DNA of 64,000 bases from Datnioides undecimradiatus (GCA_008933995.1 WARS01000015.1:14888957-14952956), one strand, 5' to 3'; shown: positions 48,171 through 61,319, counted from the stretch's first letter. A program made the numbers and translations. Notes: a model not told the origin generated them from the sequence alone.

Positions 48171-50059
48171 AGGAGTATACTCAATAGTAGTCATTTCCAT
48201 TACTTACTGAATTATTGTCCTACAGTTAGGGGAACTTCTCTGGTTCTACTGGATAAGCGTTTTTGTCGTTGTTTTAAAACTTTCCTGCCACTAAACTTCT
48301 GCGTCATTCATTGTAATTCCCAGCACACACTCAACACAGGGTTAAATGTCCCTTCAATCTGTTAATTGCAAGACTTTATAATTCAGAGGAAGGGATCCAA
48401 GACCTGCTATAAATCAAACAACTACTCACAGGGTTTTAATGAATTCCTCCCCGTGACATTGCAGGTAGTATCATCTAACCTAAAGACTCAAAGTATGCAG
48501 TAAGCACACACACTAAAGAAAAGCTTGTTAAAAAGTGATCCAAGCTCATACACATCATCCACGAGCTCTGTCTGCTCTGCAACATAATGGGAGCTTTAAA
48601 AACATTCAGTGAAATATTACATTTATATCGCAGGTGCTAACCTACATTCAGCACTGAACTGTCCCTTAAGAGTAGAGGAGACATATGGCTCTCCTCGACG
48701 GTCTCAACTCAACACAACCTGTCCCCTTGAAAAGGATCAGCAGCATAGAGGGAATATTCACCTGCAGTGATACTAAATGTCACCCGATCAAAAGGAGGGA
48801 GTGTCAAAGATGTTACCATGATAATGAATACAGGACTTAGTGTTGCTTCATGTGGAACTAATGGCAAACAAGCAAAGTGATAATCTTTTACTTTGTCCAA
48901 GGTTTAGATGGTGTTCTCCATCTTGTACTACATGTTGTTAACATGTAACTCTAAATGTGAAGTACATCATTCCTGTACAACAGAAAATACTATTTGATGC
49001 CTCACAGTGCTGTAGAAGAGGACAATAAATAGGATTTATCAAATTACCAGCACTGAATCTTTTGCCAACCGGAACTCATTCTTATCTGAGTTCACAATAA
49101 ATAAACATTAAACTGAGAATAGCTATAACAACTAACATCTTACCAGACTCTCAACCATCAGGCCAAAGTTTAGTATGGAATTAAGACAGACATTTAAAAA
49201 GTAAGCCTGAATAAGAAAATGTCATGTACTTGTTTATTAAAAAGAAATATTGATTATTCTCGAGATAAATTACAATAATTACCTAGATTTTAAGTCAGAT
49301 TGTCCAGCCATCTGATGGTGTATTTTGGTGTTTTCCTTACATTTTAGAAAAGAGTTCCACAGAATACTTCAAAGGCGTTCATACGGATGTAAGTCACCTC
49401 CAGTCATTTCAATAAGATGAAAGTGGTAGAGGTGAGATCGGTGTATAAAGTGTTTGCTGCCCTCGAGAACGCATAGATTTTGCTCTGCTGCCCAGAGTTC
49501 TCTGAGCTACACTGCTGGGCGTAACTCACCGTCTTTAGCCACTCAAAGAGAAGGGGGTTCAGTGTGATGAGTCAGAAAACAGTGTAAAGGAGGTTATTAA
49601 TTATAAAAGACAAATCCAACATTCAAAAAATATTTTGACGGGTTGCAGTACACAAGAGCACTGGTGTTTTAAACGATGAATATTAAAGCTTTTATGACCC
49701 AGATGTAGGTTTAATCACTACTATTACCATTCATTTCTACGAAAATCCCTGCTTTAATAGCAGGAAGAGGAAATACGTGACTGCATATGGTGATGAGAGT
49801 AAGCTGGTCCAACATTACGTATTGTATGTGTGTGTGGATGCACAGATGTGCGTATGCCGTATGTCTGTCTTTATAAGATATACTGTAAGTTGGCCTGTTC
49901 TTACCCTAACTCTATCCACATGGCAGTGAACGTGGATGCATTAACGCTCAAAAACTTTCACTAGTTGAGATTAAATAAATCCTTCTGTTAATTTTCTGGC
50001 CGTCTGTCCCTCATCTGCAGTCCCCAGGAGCGGCAGTGTGCCTCTCTATCCCAGTGGGG
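48171..50059. other. Noncoding stretch, no gene seen
   Basis: No gene or mobile element recognised over about 1.9 kb. An acceptor-like CTGTCCCTCATCTGCAG ends at 50020 and a GTAAAC donor-like site lies at 50059. The 38 bases between have no further support as an exon. Confidence 0.45.
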
Positions 50060-50620
50060 TAAACCTCTCAGAAGCAATATGTAATTAAACTCAGAGAGCA
50101 TATTCTTTAATCCTAAAGGCTATTATAGATTTATGGTCAGTGCATTGTCTGCGCTCCACAATAGCTTTTCCTCACTGCACTCTTGTGGATACCGTGAGCC
50201 CATATATGTTCTTAAATGGGTAGATAAAGGTTTTGTAACCCTTTTAAATCTGGCTTCGTAATGGGAGTGCTACAATGGCTTACTGCCCTCGCGGGGTAAT
50301 ACGGTGGCTTTTGTATTTGGCCGGGGATGGATAGAAAAGCTTTGAAAGGATAGAGGAATCTGTAATTATAATGCACCAACCGTCATCAATGACATATTTT
50401 TGAACCCATTTCCAGTCACATTAGAAACAAGCAGAGCTGCACATGTGAAATTGTAATTATGGTGTATTAATTTTAGCTCTAAGGGATTAAAGTATTGAGT
50501 ATGTTTAATTGTAAGTGTTCTACATTTTTAGAACAGTGGAGCTCTGATTAAGAGTGACCCATCCCCACGACAGGATGCTTTGAAATGCCATTAATACTTA
50601 ACTTAATTGCTAGTTTTATT
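50060..50620. promoter_or_regulatory. Strong CNE-like block
   Basis: ATGTAATTAAACTC near 50079, GGCTTCGTAATGGG, GGGGTAATACGG near 50294, CTGTAATTATAATGC near 50360, TTGTAATTATGGTG near 50451, ATTAATTTTAGC near 50467 and CCATTAATAC near 50589. Repeat-poor and noncoding, with recurrent (T)GTAATTAT cores. Confidence 0.45.
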
Positions 50621-50869
50621 TGCAATATTTGACTCAATCTCTGTTCTCTACCTCTGTGGGGACTTGCTGACCTAAGGTTTCCCTTGTGTCCTAATAAGCA
50701 CTGATGGAGCAGAGGCTTTGTTTGCTCAGATTTTTTTCTCTGCAGTGTTTCTCATTTCAGTCCCTTTATCAGTTATCTTAAACAGTCATTAGTTTCTGAT
50801 CTAAAAACAAATATTTTGTAACCAGCAGGTTTTGGACTGTGCAAAGAATCAGAGGAGAAAACACCTCTG

Positions 50870-50966
50870 TGTGCAGTTTTGACACACACAGCAGAACCAG
50901 GGAGGAGATTTAAACCAAAGACCACGTTACTATGAGGAAACATCCAACTCAACCACTGAACAACTC
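50870..50966 (-). mobile_element. Diverged tRNA-derived SINE head, reverse orientation
   Basis: Read in reverse, the order fits the tRNA-like head of common fish SINEs. A B-box-like GGAGATTTAAACC (50904-50916) is followed by ACTATGAGGAAACATCC, resembling the anticodon-arm phrase CTGTGAGGCAACAGTGC. Then comes AACCACTGAAC (50951-50961), corresponding to the A box. GTGTGCAGTTTTGACACACAC upstream resembles the flanking body. It is strongly mutated and inactive. Confidence 0.5.
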
Positions 50967-50972
50967 AAAGTT

Positions 50973-51974
50973 CATAATTAAACATCTTTTATACTTTGGG
51001 GTAGCCAAAAACACGTCTTGTACTTGTATTGTGTTGGTCACAACACTGGCACGAGTTGCTTTTGGAACAGGTACAGGTGTTTTCTAAGATTCTATCAAGC
51101 TACTTGTTTTGTTGTCTTGGTTAAAAGACTTGATATCATAGAGCATCATACGATTTTCTAGCCAAAATGACAGTGACTTGACTAATATTTGTTTTGTCTT
51201 GGTATGAACATTTACTAGGACTCTGTCCAATAAAAAAAGCCACTTGTGAGTTTGGATAGCCTTTGTTTTCCAAGCTGTGCCATCTTACAGGTAAGCATTT
51301 GTGAGCAGTAACAGACCAAATTCAAGAATGCATCACAGTTAACTTTTCCACTGCCAAGTGGACAAACAAAACAATACCAGGTATGATCCCACCCTTTATG
51401 TGCCACAGCTAGTGACTTTTTGTCTTTTCCAAGCAGCAGTTGGACGCCTTTGTCCTTTTCTGTCATACACAACTGAAAATCATCAGGTCCTGGTGCCTCA
51501 ATGATAATGTATTCTCTCTTATTTGACTTTTTAATGGGCTTTCACCTAATTATCATCACATGGTTCCTCAGATGTGTGCTGGAGAGGGAACTCAGGAGTC
51601 GGGGAACAAAAGGAGGTCAGATTTTGAGGTGTTGGCACATGGCCTGATCCGCTCTGGTACCCCCCTCTGCCCGCTTTTGCGTGATGATAAATTTTCCCCT
51701 TGAACATGATGTCAATATGTTGATGTGCCTTCCTTTATTAAGATACCATCCAACTGATAACAAGTCCTGCTGTGTGTTACCAACATAAATAATTAGAACA
51801 GAGACCAAGGAACGGCAGGTGGCTTTTGGCACAAAGAAATAATCATACTTGATGTGGAAAATAAAGTAAAAGGACCCATCTGTTCACAACGGGGGGAGGC
51901 GAAAAAACACGTTAACATATTGTCAGTAACATTATGAAATACACAGTTAATGATTTAGTCATGGCACATGGCTC
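50973..51974. other. Noncoding stretch, no gene seen
   Basis: No gene recognised. Minus-strand frames of 71-85 codons have no family features. Confidence 0.5.
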
Positions 51975-52200
51975 TGGACACTTGTTTGAAATAATCTAAC
52001 AGAAGTGAGCCAGGGCCTTCATCGAGGCTTCAAATTAACCGCAGAGTTGCACACTCATGACTTGTCCACCAGCCATTTTGTCACACGCTCCGGCAATTAT
52101 TTACCCAAAGGGCTGATGAAGAAAGAGGTAACAAATCTGTGTAACGCAGAAAAATTGCTGCAGCAAAAAAAAAAAAAATAAAAAATAAAAAATCAGCCAG
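51975..52200. promoter_or_regulatory. CNE-like candidate with adjoining A-tract
   Basis: TCGAGGCTTCAAATTAACCGC near 52022, CCACCAGCCATTTTGTCACAC and CCGGCAATTATTTACCC near 52090 form a repeat-poor block. It is followed by an A-rich run broken by single T bases at 52165-52191. Confidence 0.3.
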
Positions 52201-52834
52201 GCAGCAGCAACAGAAGGGAACTGTTGAACCCTGAATTCCTTGTCTGTCCAAAACTTTGATTCAACACCCAAGATCTTAATTGTCTCAAAGGCGCGAAGTA
52301 CATGAAATTAAAAACTGCACAAGAAACCACCGAAAAATCACATGTTCTAAACTCAAGTACTTAAAGTATAACTGAACATTACTTATTTTATAAAGTATTA
52401 ATTGACCACACGTGACTGATGAAAAGGGACATTTAGAAAAATCAAGTGGTCTTTCTTTCGTGTGCCAAAAGTTACAATGTAACCCGCCCAGTAAGTATTA
52501 ATGGCTTGAGAAATATGCGTTAAGGGTTTGCCTTCTAACTTGAAGAATACCTTCCCACCCCTACTGTCAACGTATCACATCCAGTCATTTTTTCATTCTG
52601 GTATTTTAGAGCCTGACCTCAACCCCAGTGTTCTGCACCTAAACTTCAATATTTTCTTCATGCAAGAGATAAAAAGGCTGTCAAAATCCTATCCAAACAT
52701 ACATACACTTCTCGCTATAAATAGATTTAGATACTGTACCTTTAGAGTATTCATAAGAGCGTCATGTTAAATAAAGCATTGCTTAAAAAAGATGAATGCT
52801 AAAAAGGGATTTCAAAAACATAATGTCCGTTGTG
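52201..52834. other. Noncoding stretch, no gene seen
   Basis: Nothing identifiable. Short frames only. Confidence 0.5.
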
Positions 52835-53110
52835 AATTAATATATGCCATGGCAAATGCTACATACATATGCACCCAGGCTCAGAGGCCATTTTGGATAC
52901 ACTGGAAGACTCAAATTACCAAAATGAAGAGGCCGTCTAGGATGGCCACTTGAGCCAATCACAGATCAAGAGGCCTCCTGTCAAGAGCTTCTCGACTGCA
53001 ATGAGGAAGCACTGGCACATTACGGCCACCGCAGGCGCCTGCACTGATATAATTTCCTCATATTCAGTTGTGTACCTACAGGTTCATCTGCGAGGGACGT
53101 TGTGCAAATG
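52835..53110. promoter_or_regulatory. CNE-like block
   Basis: GTGAATTAATATATGCCATGG, CAAATTACCAAAATGAAG, GCCGTCTAGGATGGCC and GAGCCAATCACAG near 52954, with balanced composition and no repeats. No coding frame. ATTTCCTCATATTCAG closes the block. Confidence 0.38.
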
Positions 53111-54884
53111 AGATTTATTTACTTGCTTGTTTGAGATGATCAGTTTAATGTTTACTGGTGTGTGGAATCATCCTTGGTATATAAATGAGATGATTAAGGC
53201 CACAGGGTTTCCCCGCTCAGGGAGCTGAACAGCCGCCTCCGAACACAGCAGTGCCTCCACCATGAGACTAAACTTCAACACACATCATGTGCTTATCAGC
53301 TGGCGTCTTCGCACAGCTTTTCCTCTGTGAGTCTGCATAAAGACACAGTCATTTCAGTTTGAGAATACTGCAGCCTGCAGCCACACCGCTGATTAACAAA
53401 CCTCTGCAGATGACAAGAACTATTTGGATCGAGGGTATAATCCACTCCTCAGGATTCATGTATGTGTCTCTGCAGTACAGTTCATTTATCCAAGGTGTGA
53501 ATATATAAAGCTGAACAGAGAAGGGAAAAGAAGACAAAAACATTTATATCATGGAAAAAAATGGCAGAGCTTTAATCCAGTGGACTTTATTAAAGATAGT
53601 CATGGTTTGTTTCATTTCAGCTGGATGACTATGAGATTAAAAAGGGTTACTGAAAGAAATATGAATGTTGTTTCAATAAATAAGGGTTATGACTGCTGCA
53701 GCTAAGAGAAGTAAGCATGGCTCCTTTGGCAATACATTTTCTCAACCATAGAACTTCCATATTCTTGAATGTAAGTGTATATATACATGAAGTACAAAAA
53801 TACAAATATGAGAAACTGTCAGTACATATCTGTGGAACTTTGCAAAGAAATGATCACAAAGGCAGAGCTCCCAATCAGATCAAAGCAACAGCTCCAAACT
53901 CATTATGAAAAATGTGAGCCTATTTCAGTTATATTTAATTCTTACTAGAAACATTTACTAACTAATTCAAAATAATGCAACTCTGTCTGTATATCAAGTG
54001 ACTCCTGTGAGCTTTCACTATTAAGTGTAAAGAACAACAACACCAGTTCTTTTCTATAAGCCTGCAAATCTATGGTATCACAGTTACACATTGCTTTGCA
54101 TCATCTCTATAGGGTACACTCCTGTGCCATTTGCCATTGTGTACATGCATCCATTCTTCACAAATGAGCAAATAAGTTATCCTGCACCTTGACAACTTTT
54201 ACTTTGTCCTTTATGACACATTGTGTGTACTCTGAATGCTTCGCAGTGCATTTTGCAATTCAAAAACGAAACTTTAAAACTGCTAAACTCAAATGTATGC
54301 GAGCATACACAACAACACTGGTTTGTGACATTGTATAAGGATTTCAGGTCTTTACAGAAATCACTTGGTAGTTTTCGGGTTTTTTTTAATAAGAATAACA
54401 ACCTCTGTACAATATGCGTACAATAAATGCTCCATGTTAAAATTCTAGTGTCTCTCTGATACTCCTTAATTTATTACAAGTAATGACTTTTTTTAAAAGC
54501 TTTGACAAACAGACAAGAGCAGCTCAACAAGCTCGCAGTAAAAAGTGCTGTAGGACTTGTATAATACAAGTCATCTCTAACATGAAAGTTTCTATCTCGC
54601 TCCCCTTTATCCATTACTCTAATTCTCCTTTAACAATACATCCAACTCAAGGCTCTGTCCAATCTTGTTTCAATTAAGGGCGACATGTTCAGACAAGATG
54701 TTGTGGCGCAACAGCAGGAAGAGGGGAAAAAAAAATACTCGCACATCTTCCCCAAAATGGCTGCTCCTGTATCCCTCGCAGGGAAACATTATTCCTAATA
54801 AAACTCTTTAATAAATACTTCAGGTCCTTGGAGAGTTCCTTGAACCTGAAAGGAAACACTGACTATACCCAGGAGCAAAGAAGG
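53111..54884. other. Noncoding stretch, no gene seen
   Basis: No gene, RNA or repeat family recognised. Frames up to 93 codons, all without family features. Confidence 0.5.
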
Positions 54885-55545
54885 CCATTACAGCTTGTAG
54901 TGGAAGATTTAATAGGTGTCATAATTTATCATGTAAACCGAAAAGTGTTTCTTAATTAAGTGCGCGCGTTAATGAATTTTTTAATTTGATCCCTGTAAGT
55001 ACTTTGCCATGCTAATTGCAATATTCCACACATTAGTTATCGGCTATTGCCCTTGGCTATTTGCTGTCGTGAGGAAGGGAGCCCCTTTTCCCCTCAGCTT
55101 AAGTTCATTAATAGAGTCTGAGCCTCCAGCCCAAACTACAGAAGCAGCACTGCGAGTGTGTATACATGTATTCGGTCTTATGTTCTAGTCAACAAATGTA
55201 AATGTTTTTTGTATTGATAAAGTCTAATAAGTTCCTTTAGTAGTTTGAGCATCTGTTAGCTCAAACCACCACATCCCCGTACCTCAGACTGAAATTGTAC
55301 ATGAGAGTAATCACTGAGTGAGCTATTTAAAATGACTAATGCGAGCCGGGCTCAGTCTTGATGACTGCCTTTGTATCCAAAGTCTCGCTATCACTGGTGG
55401 CAGGCTCATATTGTTCAGTGCAATTAATCTGTTTGAGAAACATAATAATGGAGTTGCCAACTGCTGCCTGCACTGGTATTTTATTAATCAACTGCAATTA
55501 GGCAGTGTCGCTATGTCCTTAGGATGACTTTTCATTCACTTGCGA
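54885..55545. promoter_or_regulatory. Strong CNE-like block pair
   Basis: The first part carries TTAATTAA at 54952-54959, then GCGCGCGTTAATGAATT, TTTAATTTGATCC, GCTAATTGC near 55011, CACATTAG and GTTCATTAATAG near 55104. The second (55320-55530) has ACTAATGCGAG, CAATTAAT at 55421-55428, ATAATAATGGAG and TTATTAATC, and GCAATTAGGC near 55494. Nearly free of simple repeats and coding frames. One of the clearest candidates. Confidence 0.47.
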
Positions 55546-56454
55546 GGGAAAACAGTGCGCCAAACACAACAGTGCACTCAGTGAGAAATACTGTTGCTGC
55601 TGCAGAGATCACAGATGGGCCCAGACAGACATAAAGTAGCAACAATGTGGGGAAATTATCATCAGCCACTAACCAAATGCTGGTGCATTTTGCCTGTGGC
55701 TGTTAAGTTGGTCTGCTTTATCAGTGACTTCAGCGGATAACAAACGTCATTTTGAGGCTGTCTTGCACTCTGAAACTCCAGCTGGCTGCTGAGTTTTTAA
55801 AAAGCACCACAGCACTACTACCAAAACTACTCCTGATGAAACAGCTTCCTATTGTAGACATAAGTCCAACAAACCAAAACAACTTACAAATGAACTTATA
55901 AAATAACAAACCACTGGGTTAAGGCCCCTACCCATGTTTGGAAGTCAAATTGGGAAGGTTTATGATGATGACTATTTTCAAAACACTGGTAGCGACATAG
56001 TGCCAATACTGAACCTGGATTTATAGTGTACATTCTAAATAAAACCTTTAAAACCTAGGGTATAATCACTACCTTTAATAAAAACCTCTTTCAGGGGGAC
56101 ATTTTGGACTTGTTTAATGTAGGGAGCAGCCTGGGTGTTAATGTGGTAGACCTGTTGATATGTATAAATCTTTGGGAGTAAATATGCATGGATGCTAGGC
56201 ACATTTAATACTGCTTTCATTAATAATGAACACTACTGTTTTATTTTAATAATGCCATAATTTGTGTTTCTGACTAACTGATTAGCTCTAGAAACATTTT
56301 TTAAGCAAAGTTCATATTGGAGCAGTAAATACTTCGTCAATTTGATTTAATTAGTTGATACTGCAAACTGACTCAGAACTTGTGAGTGACCCTATTCATA
56401 TTATTCTGCACAATGCTGCAGTGACTTTCTCCTCCCTTCAACCCTTCGCAGTAC
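55546..56454. other. Noncoding stretch, no gene seen
   Basis: No gene or mobile element recognised. Confidence 0.5.
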
Positions 56455-57150
56455 AGTCATGGTTAAGATGGATTTGCTAAGCCCTTTAATTTAGCCAAAG
56501 CCAAAGGAACACAAGGCCATTAACACAAATTTTATCCTCTAGCCCCGCCCCCTTAGTGTCATGACATTCAAGCATAATGGAGAACTCAGCAAAGGCAAAC
56601 GCTCCCCCATAAATGTTTCATGAAGTAATTCCACCCATATGAAGAAACTCAGAAAAAAATCTGTTGACATTATCCCGCCGATGTTGTCGGAGCATCTGCA
56701 GAGGAAATGTATTTAATATTCACAGGCCGTCTTACACTCTGACCTTAGCCGAGGAAGATAATCCCTCAAAGATTAAATTAAATGTAGGCTGGAGTGTTTA
56801 GTGCTGCTATTGTTTTCATTAGTGCAAAAAGGAATTGTACTCGCTGCGTATGATATTAAATCGTGCTGCTGGGCGAGCACTTGACATCCATACTCCCCCG
56901 CCCCTCTGATAAAACATAATGTCATTCAGGGTCCATAATCTCCAAGCAGCAGGTTAGCATTATAGTTTTTAACTACACTTAGCGGTTACTAAATATGCAT
57001 TTGTGGTATTAAAATAAATCTCCTGTTGAGATAAAAGCAGAAGGTGCACTACACTCCCTGCCTGCTTCAAACCATTTGTTCATCTTCACATTGTGAGGTG
57101 AAGCGGGGGTAGATGCTGGATTGTGAGGATGATAATCATGCAACGTTTTC
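56455..57150. promoter_or_regulatory. Strong CNE-like block
   Basis: CCCTTTAATTTAGCC near 56482, GGCCATTAACAC near 56515, AAAGATTAAATTAAATG near 56768, TTTCATTAGTGC near 56815, GATATTAAATCG near 56852, GGTTAGCATTATAG near 56952 and TACTAAATATGCATTTG near 56988. About 700 bp, repeat-poor and noncoding. Confidence 0.45.
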
Positions 57151-57399
57151 CTATTTATTCATGTAATCAGATGTTCTCTGTTGCAAGGGCTTTTTGGGGA
57201 AATGTCAACAGGTTGCAAGAAAGCAACATCTGCGAATGTTGATTAATTATGGTTTGACAGATGTTACTGAATGTCTGCGGAGTCTGGGATTTGAGAAAAC
57301 AGTAGAAAGCCTCCTCCAATCCTGTTATCCACACTGAACAAGTCGGGTTATAAATGGACATCAAGCACAACTTTGTTTCACACTAGGTAGCATAAGCAT

Positions 57400-57760
57400 G
57401 GGCACTTGCATGGAGTTCACATATGGTATATGCATAAACAGATTAAAATTAATACTAATTATTCCCATTAAAAATAAGGGTCATTACAGCAGAAAGAAAC
57501 AAGAAGTAGGACAAACCAGAAACAAGTTATCAGAGAACAAATAGTTTTTTATAAAAATATACATTTAAAAATATATACAAGTATAAAAAATTGTAGATAT
57601 TCCAATTCAGCTTAATGTCAGAATTAAAATGTGGAAAAAATACAAACAAAAAAGCTGCCAAACACTAATCCAACAAAAATAGTTTCAACATACAAAATAT
57701 TTAAACTGTTTTTTAATATTTTAACTCTATATATTAATATTAACTCTTGGGGCATAATTG
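57400..57760. other. AT-rich stretch
   Basis: Very AT-rich with TATATA and AAATAT phrases. Possible matrix-attachment-type sequence, but nothing specific is seen. No gene. Confidence 0.4.
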
Positions 57761-59777
57761 ACAAAGTTAAGATGTTGATAGTATAATAACTGCGCTGCAA
57801 TGTTCCATTTAAGTGCTGTGACACACATAACAGATCCCTGATTTTAATGCTAATTTTAAAGTTCATGAAGGAGAGATTAGTTCATAAGTGTTCTTCCTAC
57901 CCAGAGTGCCCCTGAAGGATTTTTTTTTTAAAAAAAGCCACAAAAAAACGACTAAGACAAATTTGCACTATAAAAACACCCTAAAAATCATGTCCTTCCC
58001 TTCTTCCTGAAGATGCTCACTCAAAGAGCGTCTTCTAGGGACACAGAGCGTCTTGATTGACATCTGTAAGAAAGCTCAAGGTGCTGCTCTGCAGGCCAGT
58101 TTCAAGGTGACGCGCACACAGAGCTTTGACAGTTTGTCTCTAACTTCTTGCAAATTTGAGAAACAGTGGTCCCAGCAGGGCAGAGCATGTAGGTGACTGA
58201 CAGTCAATCACGTGTGATAACCACAAGTTTACAGTTTACTCGTTTGAGTCTTTACTTATCTATTTCTTTCTGTAAGTCATACAGCCGGTTTGGTTTTTGG
58301 TTTTTCTCCTACATTTCTCTTTAGCTTCTCCTACATTTCCTTTTCATCAGAGGAAAATGTATTGCGAAGCAGTTTGAAAAGCATACTTTAACAGACGCAT
58401 CCTCCAAACTGGGTACACTGCTGTCATCGCTGTTCCCACACAGTCCAGTCATAGATGAAGATTAATCTAGTGATGCTGTTGAGTAAGTAAGTGGCAAAGG
58501 GGCTAAGACAAGAGACAAGCAAAAGTACATCCAGGGGAATTCTACTGCTCCCAGTGCAAGAATGAGAGTGATATTTGGCAGCAGTGTTAGTAACTCTTGG
58601 TGGTTTAGAAAGGGAAAAAAAACTACAATTAAACTTTCTTGAGTCATCAGGCTTCCTCAATGACACGATTTATTCTATATTATCAAAACACCCTGTTGAT
58701 GGTAGGATTTGTTGTGGCCCCTTGTGTGACAGCCAGAAACAGTGCCTTAACATTTTAGTCATGGAAAAACGTTGTGGGGGACACTCGCTTTGGGTTGGTC
58801 AACTGTTGGTCCAGGCAAGGTACTGGATAGTCCACCCCAGCACCTGGGTCGGCCTCTGCCACCACAGGGTCTCTGACACGGAGGGCTGCCCCCTCTGTCA
58901 GCCTGGCGTGGCTGATCAAGCTGTTCCAACAACTGGAAGACATCACAAGTTAAACACTCATTATTTTAATTTGATGCTAATCATGTGTTAATGAGACTAA
59001 TCCTCGCAATGATTCAGGTAATTTGCTTAATGGCTCCAGTCCAGATTACAGCAATCAGTCACGTTTGATAAGACGTCTGTTGAGGGGCAGGGGGGAAAAC
59101 TCTGTGGAGGAGAGGAGGACAGGGAACAGGTGAAGGCCAGCAGGCCTCTGGGAGAGTGAAGACATGGTAGTTCACCAACCCTCTCACCTCTGAGTCATTA
59201 ATGTCTCAGATCTGCATCAGGACCACAGCTTTTTGATATTTCCCCTTGTTACAACCCAGGAGGCACCAGGGGTAAGGGAGGCAACACTGCTGGTGAAATT
59301 AGGCATTTGCACCAATTTATTAATTAAAACACAATGATAATAGGTTAACTAAACTTATCAGTCAAATACAGAATCATCCAGTTACAGGACTATGATGTGG
59401 AAACAAAGGATATGGGCTTGGGTGGAGATAAATCAATGAATTGTAGCAAAAAGATTATGAAGTATCATGGCCAACTTGATGGAAGATCAGAACTTAAACA
59501 ACCACTCCTTAACCTCAGATGGATGCTGAACATGTTGCAAATAACTCAGAAGCCAAGTCATCAAAAAAAACCCAAAACCCATTAAATTCAATATTCAAAA
59601 CATATTTCAGACACAGGCCAGTCAAGAGATTTTAACAATTCTTGAACTAGGATTTAATGAGCAAAGTCAATATTTATTTTTTGATACAGGCTAACCTTAA
59701 TTGTCACAAATCAAACAAATATATAAAATTAATGAAAATACCCTTCTCAATCCATACATAGCAAGTGCATCATTATG
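57761..59777. other. Noncoding stretch, no gene seen
   Basis: No gene supported. TTCTCCTACATTTC is duplicated at 58304-58317 and 58326-58339. The GC-richer piece at 58755-58946 is open on both strands (138 codons plus, 63 minus) without family features. Confidence 0.45.
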
Positions 59778-60430
59778 TGAAGCTAGGGGATGTTTTAGTG
59801 AGCTAACTGAGGTTGCTACAGGGAAGTCTATCCAGTTTGAAGCTGGGCTAGCTGGTTAAACATAGAGGTTAGCTAGTCGAAAAACCGAGCTAGGCTAACT
59901 AGCTAAATGTTTTGTTTGGCTTGGCTTTTTAAAAGTTAGTAACCACAATATTAGCGTTACAACATACGGTTGTTCTTCTTGACTTTTTCTATCCCACTTT
60001 AGTCCAAGTTTTAGATAATACTGTAGTCTGGGTGGTGCTTTCAGCTAACAAGCATTAACGTATGACATCCATGCTAACAGCACAGATCGTAGAGAGGGCG
60101 GGACTTCTGTATTTAACTGACTGGGACGACTCCAGCTTCCTCGAAATACAAAGTCAATATACTGTATAGTTTTAATATTTTATTTATGTATTAATGTGTT
60201 CGTAATGGCCAATTAAGTTGCAATTTTTAACAACTGAGCCTGCGTTTATTTGATTGACAGGTGTCTCATCCTATGACAATCAGCTGTGATTACTGCTTGC
60301 TCACACCCGCCACCCCCACCCCCAAAATACGGTGGTGACACGTTTTCAAAGTATAATTTAGCTTACAAGTAATTATAGTTTACTTACTGGTCTGTTGTGA
60401 AGCGTGTTTCTCAGCCAATAGCAGTCTGTT
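59778..60430. other. GCTA-rich stretch of unknown nature
   Basis: AGCTA/TAGCT/GCTAACT tetramers recur at least eight times between 59780 and 59915, including TAACTAGCTAAATG. Downstream lie a GC box GGGCGGG (60096-60102) and CCAAT (60415-60419). Fish promoters and 5' untranslated regions often carry GCTA-rich strings, so a cryptic promoter is possible. A degraded repeat is equally likely. No transcript evidence is visible. Confidence 0.2.
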
Positions 60431-60767
60431 GATTGCTCAGACCACATGATTTACTGTCTTCAGAAACATTATTCTCTATTTTTCATTTGTGGCGCTGGAG
60501 GTTCTCTCTGAGGTTCAATAGAACATAATAAAAATAATGGCAACTTAAATTAATTATATCAGTGGGGAAAATGCAGAACAAATCAAAAAATAAACATGAC
60601 TAAATGAGTAAAATAAGTGTATATGGGAAAGGTATTTATGAAAATTTCCACTGACAGAAAAGAACTGAAAAAATAAAACAACGGTTATGTGAATTATGAA
60701 GAAATAATTTGAAACAGCACTGCTGAACTGAGCACTGCTGTAAGTGAGGTGTGAAATCATACAATAG

Positions 60768-60791
60768 TAAAAAAAAAAAAATAAAAAAAAT
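60768..60791. repeat. A-rich tract
   Basis: An A-run broken by a single T. No associated mobile element could be defined upstream. Confidence 0.85.
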
Positions 60792-60889
60792 AATCCCTAG
60801 GCCTCTTAGAATTACAGATGGACCCCTGGTGGGAAGACACATTGCCGGGTAGATCAGTCCATCCTGAGAGGAGGAGTGAATGACTGAGC

Positions 60890-61260
60890 TCTCTTCCTGA
60901 CTCAGATCAAGCAGGGGATGCTACGCCCCTGACAAATGGCCACAGCATAATGACCTGTGAGTGCTAACAAATATAAATCGTTTTCTCTTGCATTTTTACT
61001 GTCGTCAAAACAAATGCTCATTAGCCTTTTATGAGGGATTGTGTGAATAATAAATAGATCCTAATTACCCCCCATCACAAATGCAAATGTGGGAATTAAA
61101 AGCAACGGGTAGTAAAACAATAGAGCTGCTGTCCTGGCCTAATATTATATGTACAGTTCCTGAGTTATTAAGCATTAATGGTTTAAATTAATTTTTGTGC
61201 CCAGTTGCTTTATTTTACATTATTGTGTTCACTGATTGATCTTTAATCTGTCCTGATGCC
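60890..61260. promoter_or_regulatory. Strong CNE-like block with POU octamer
   Basis: GCTCATTAGCC near 61017, CCTAATTACCCC near 61070, a perfect octamer ATGCAAAT at 61081-61088 and GGAATTAAAAGC, then AAGCATTAATGG and TTAAATTAATTTTTG near 61184. TAATTA lies three bases before the octamer. Repeat-poor and noncoding. Confidence 0.43.
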
Positions 61261-61319
61261 ACTGAGTTATAACCATTGTCGATTCATATTATTCTAAATT
61301 GTTATTCTCTTTCTTGCAG

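Noticed and set aside
58575-58991. 138-codon plus-strand frame as a coding exon
   Set aside because: The minus strand is also open over the GC-rich part, with no domain and no convincing splice sites.
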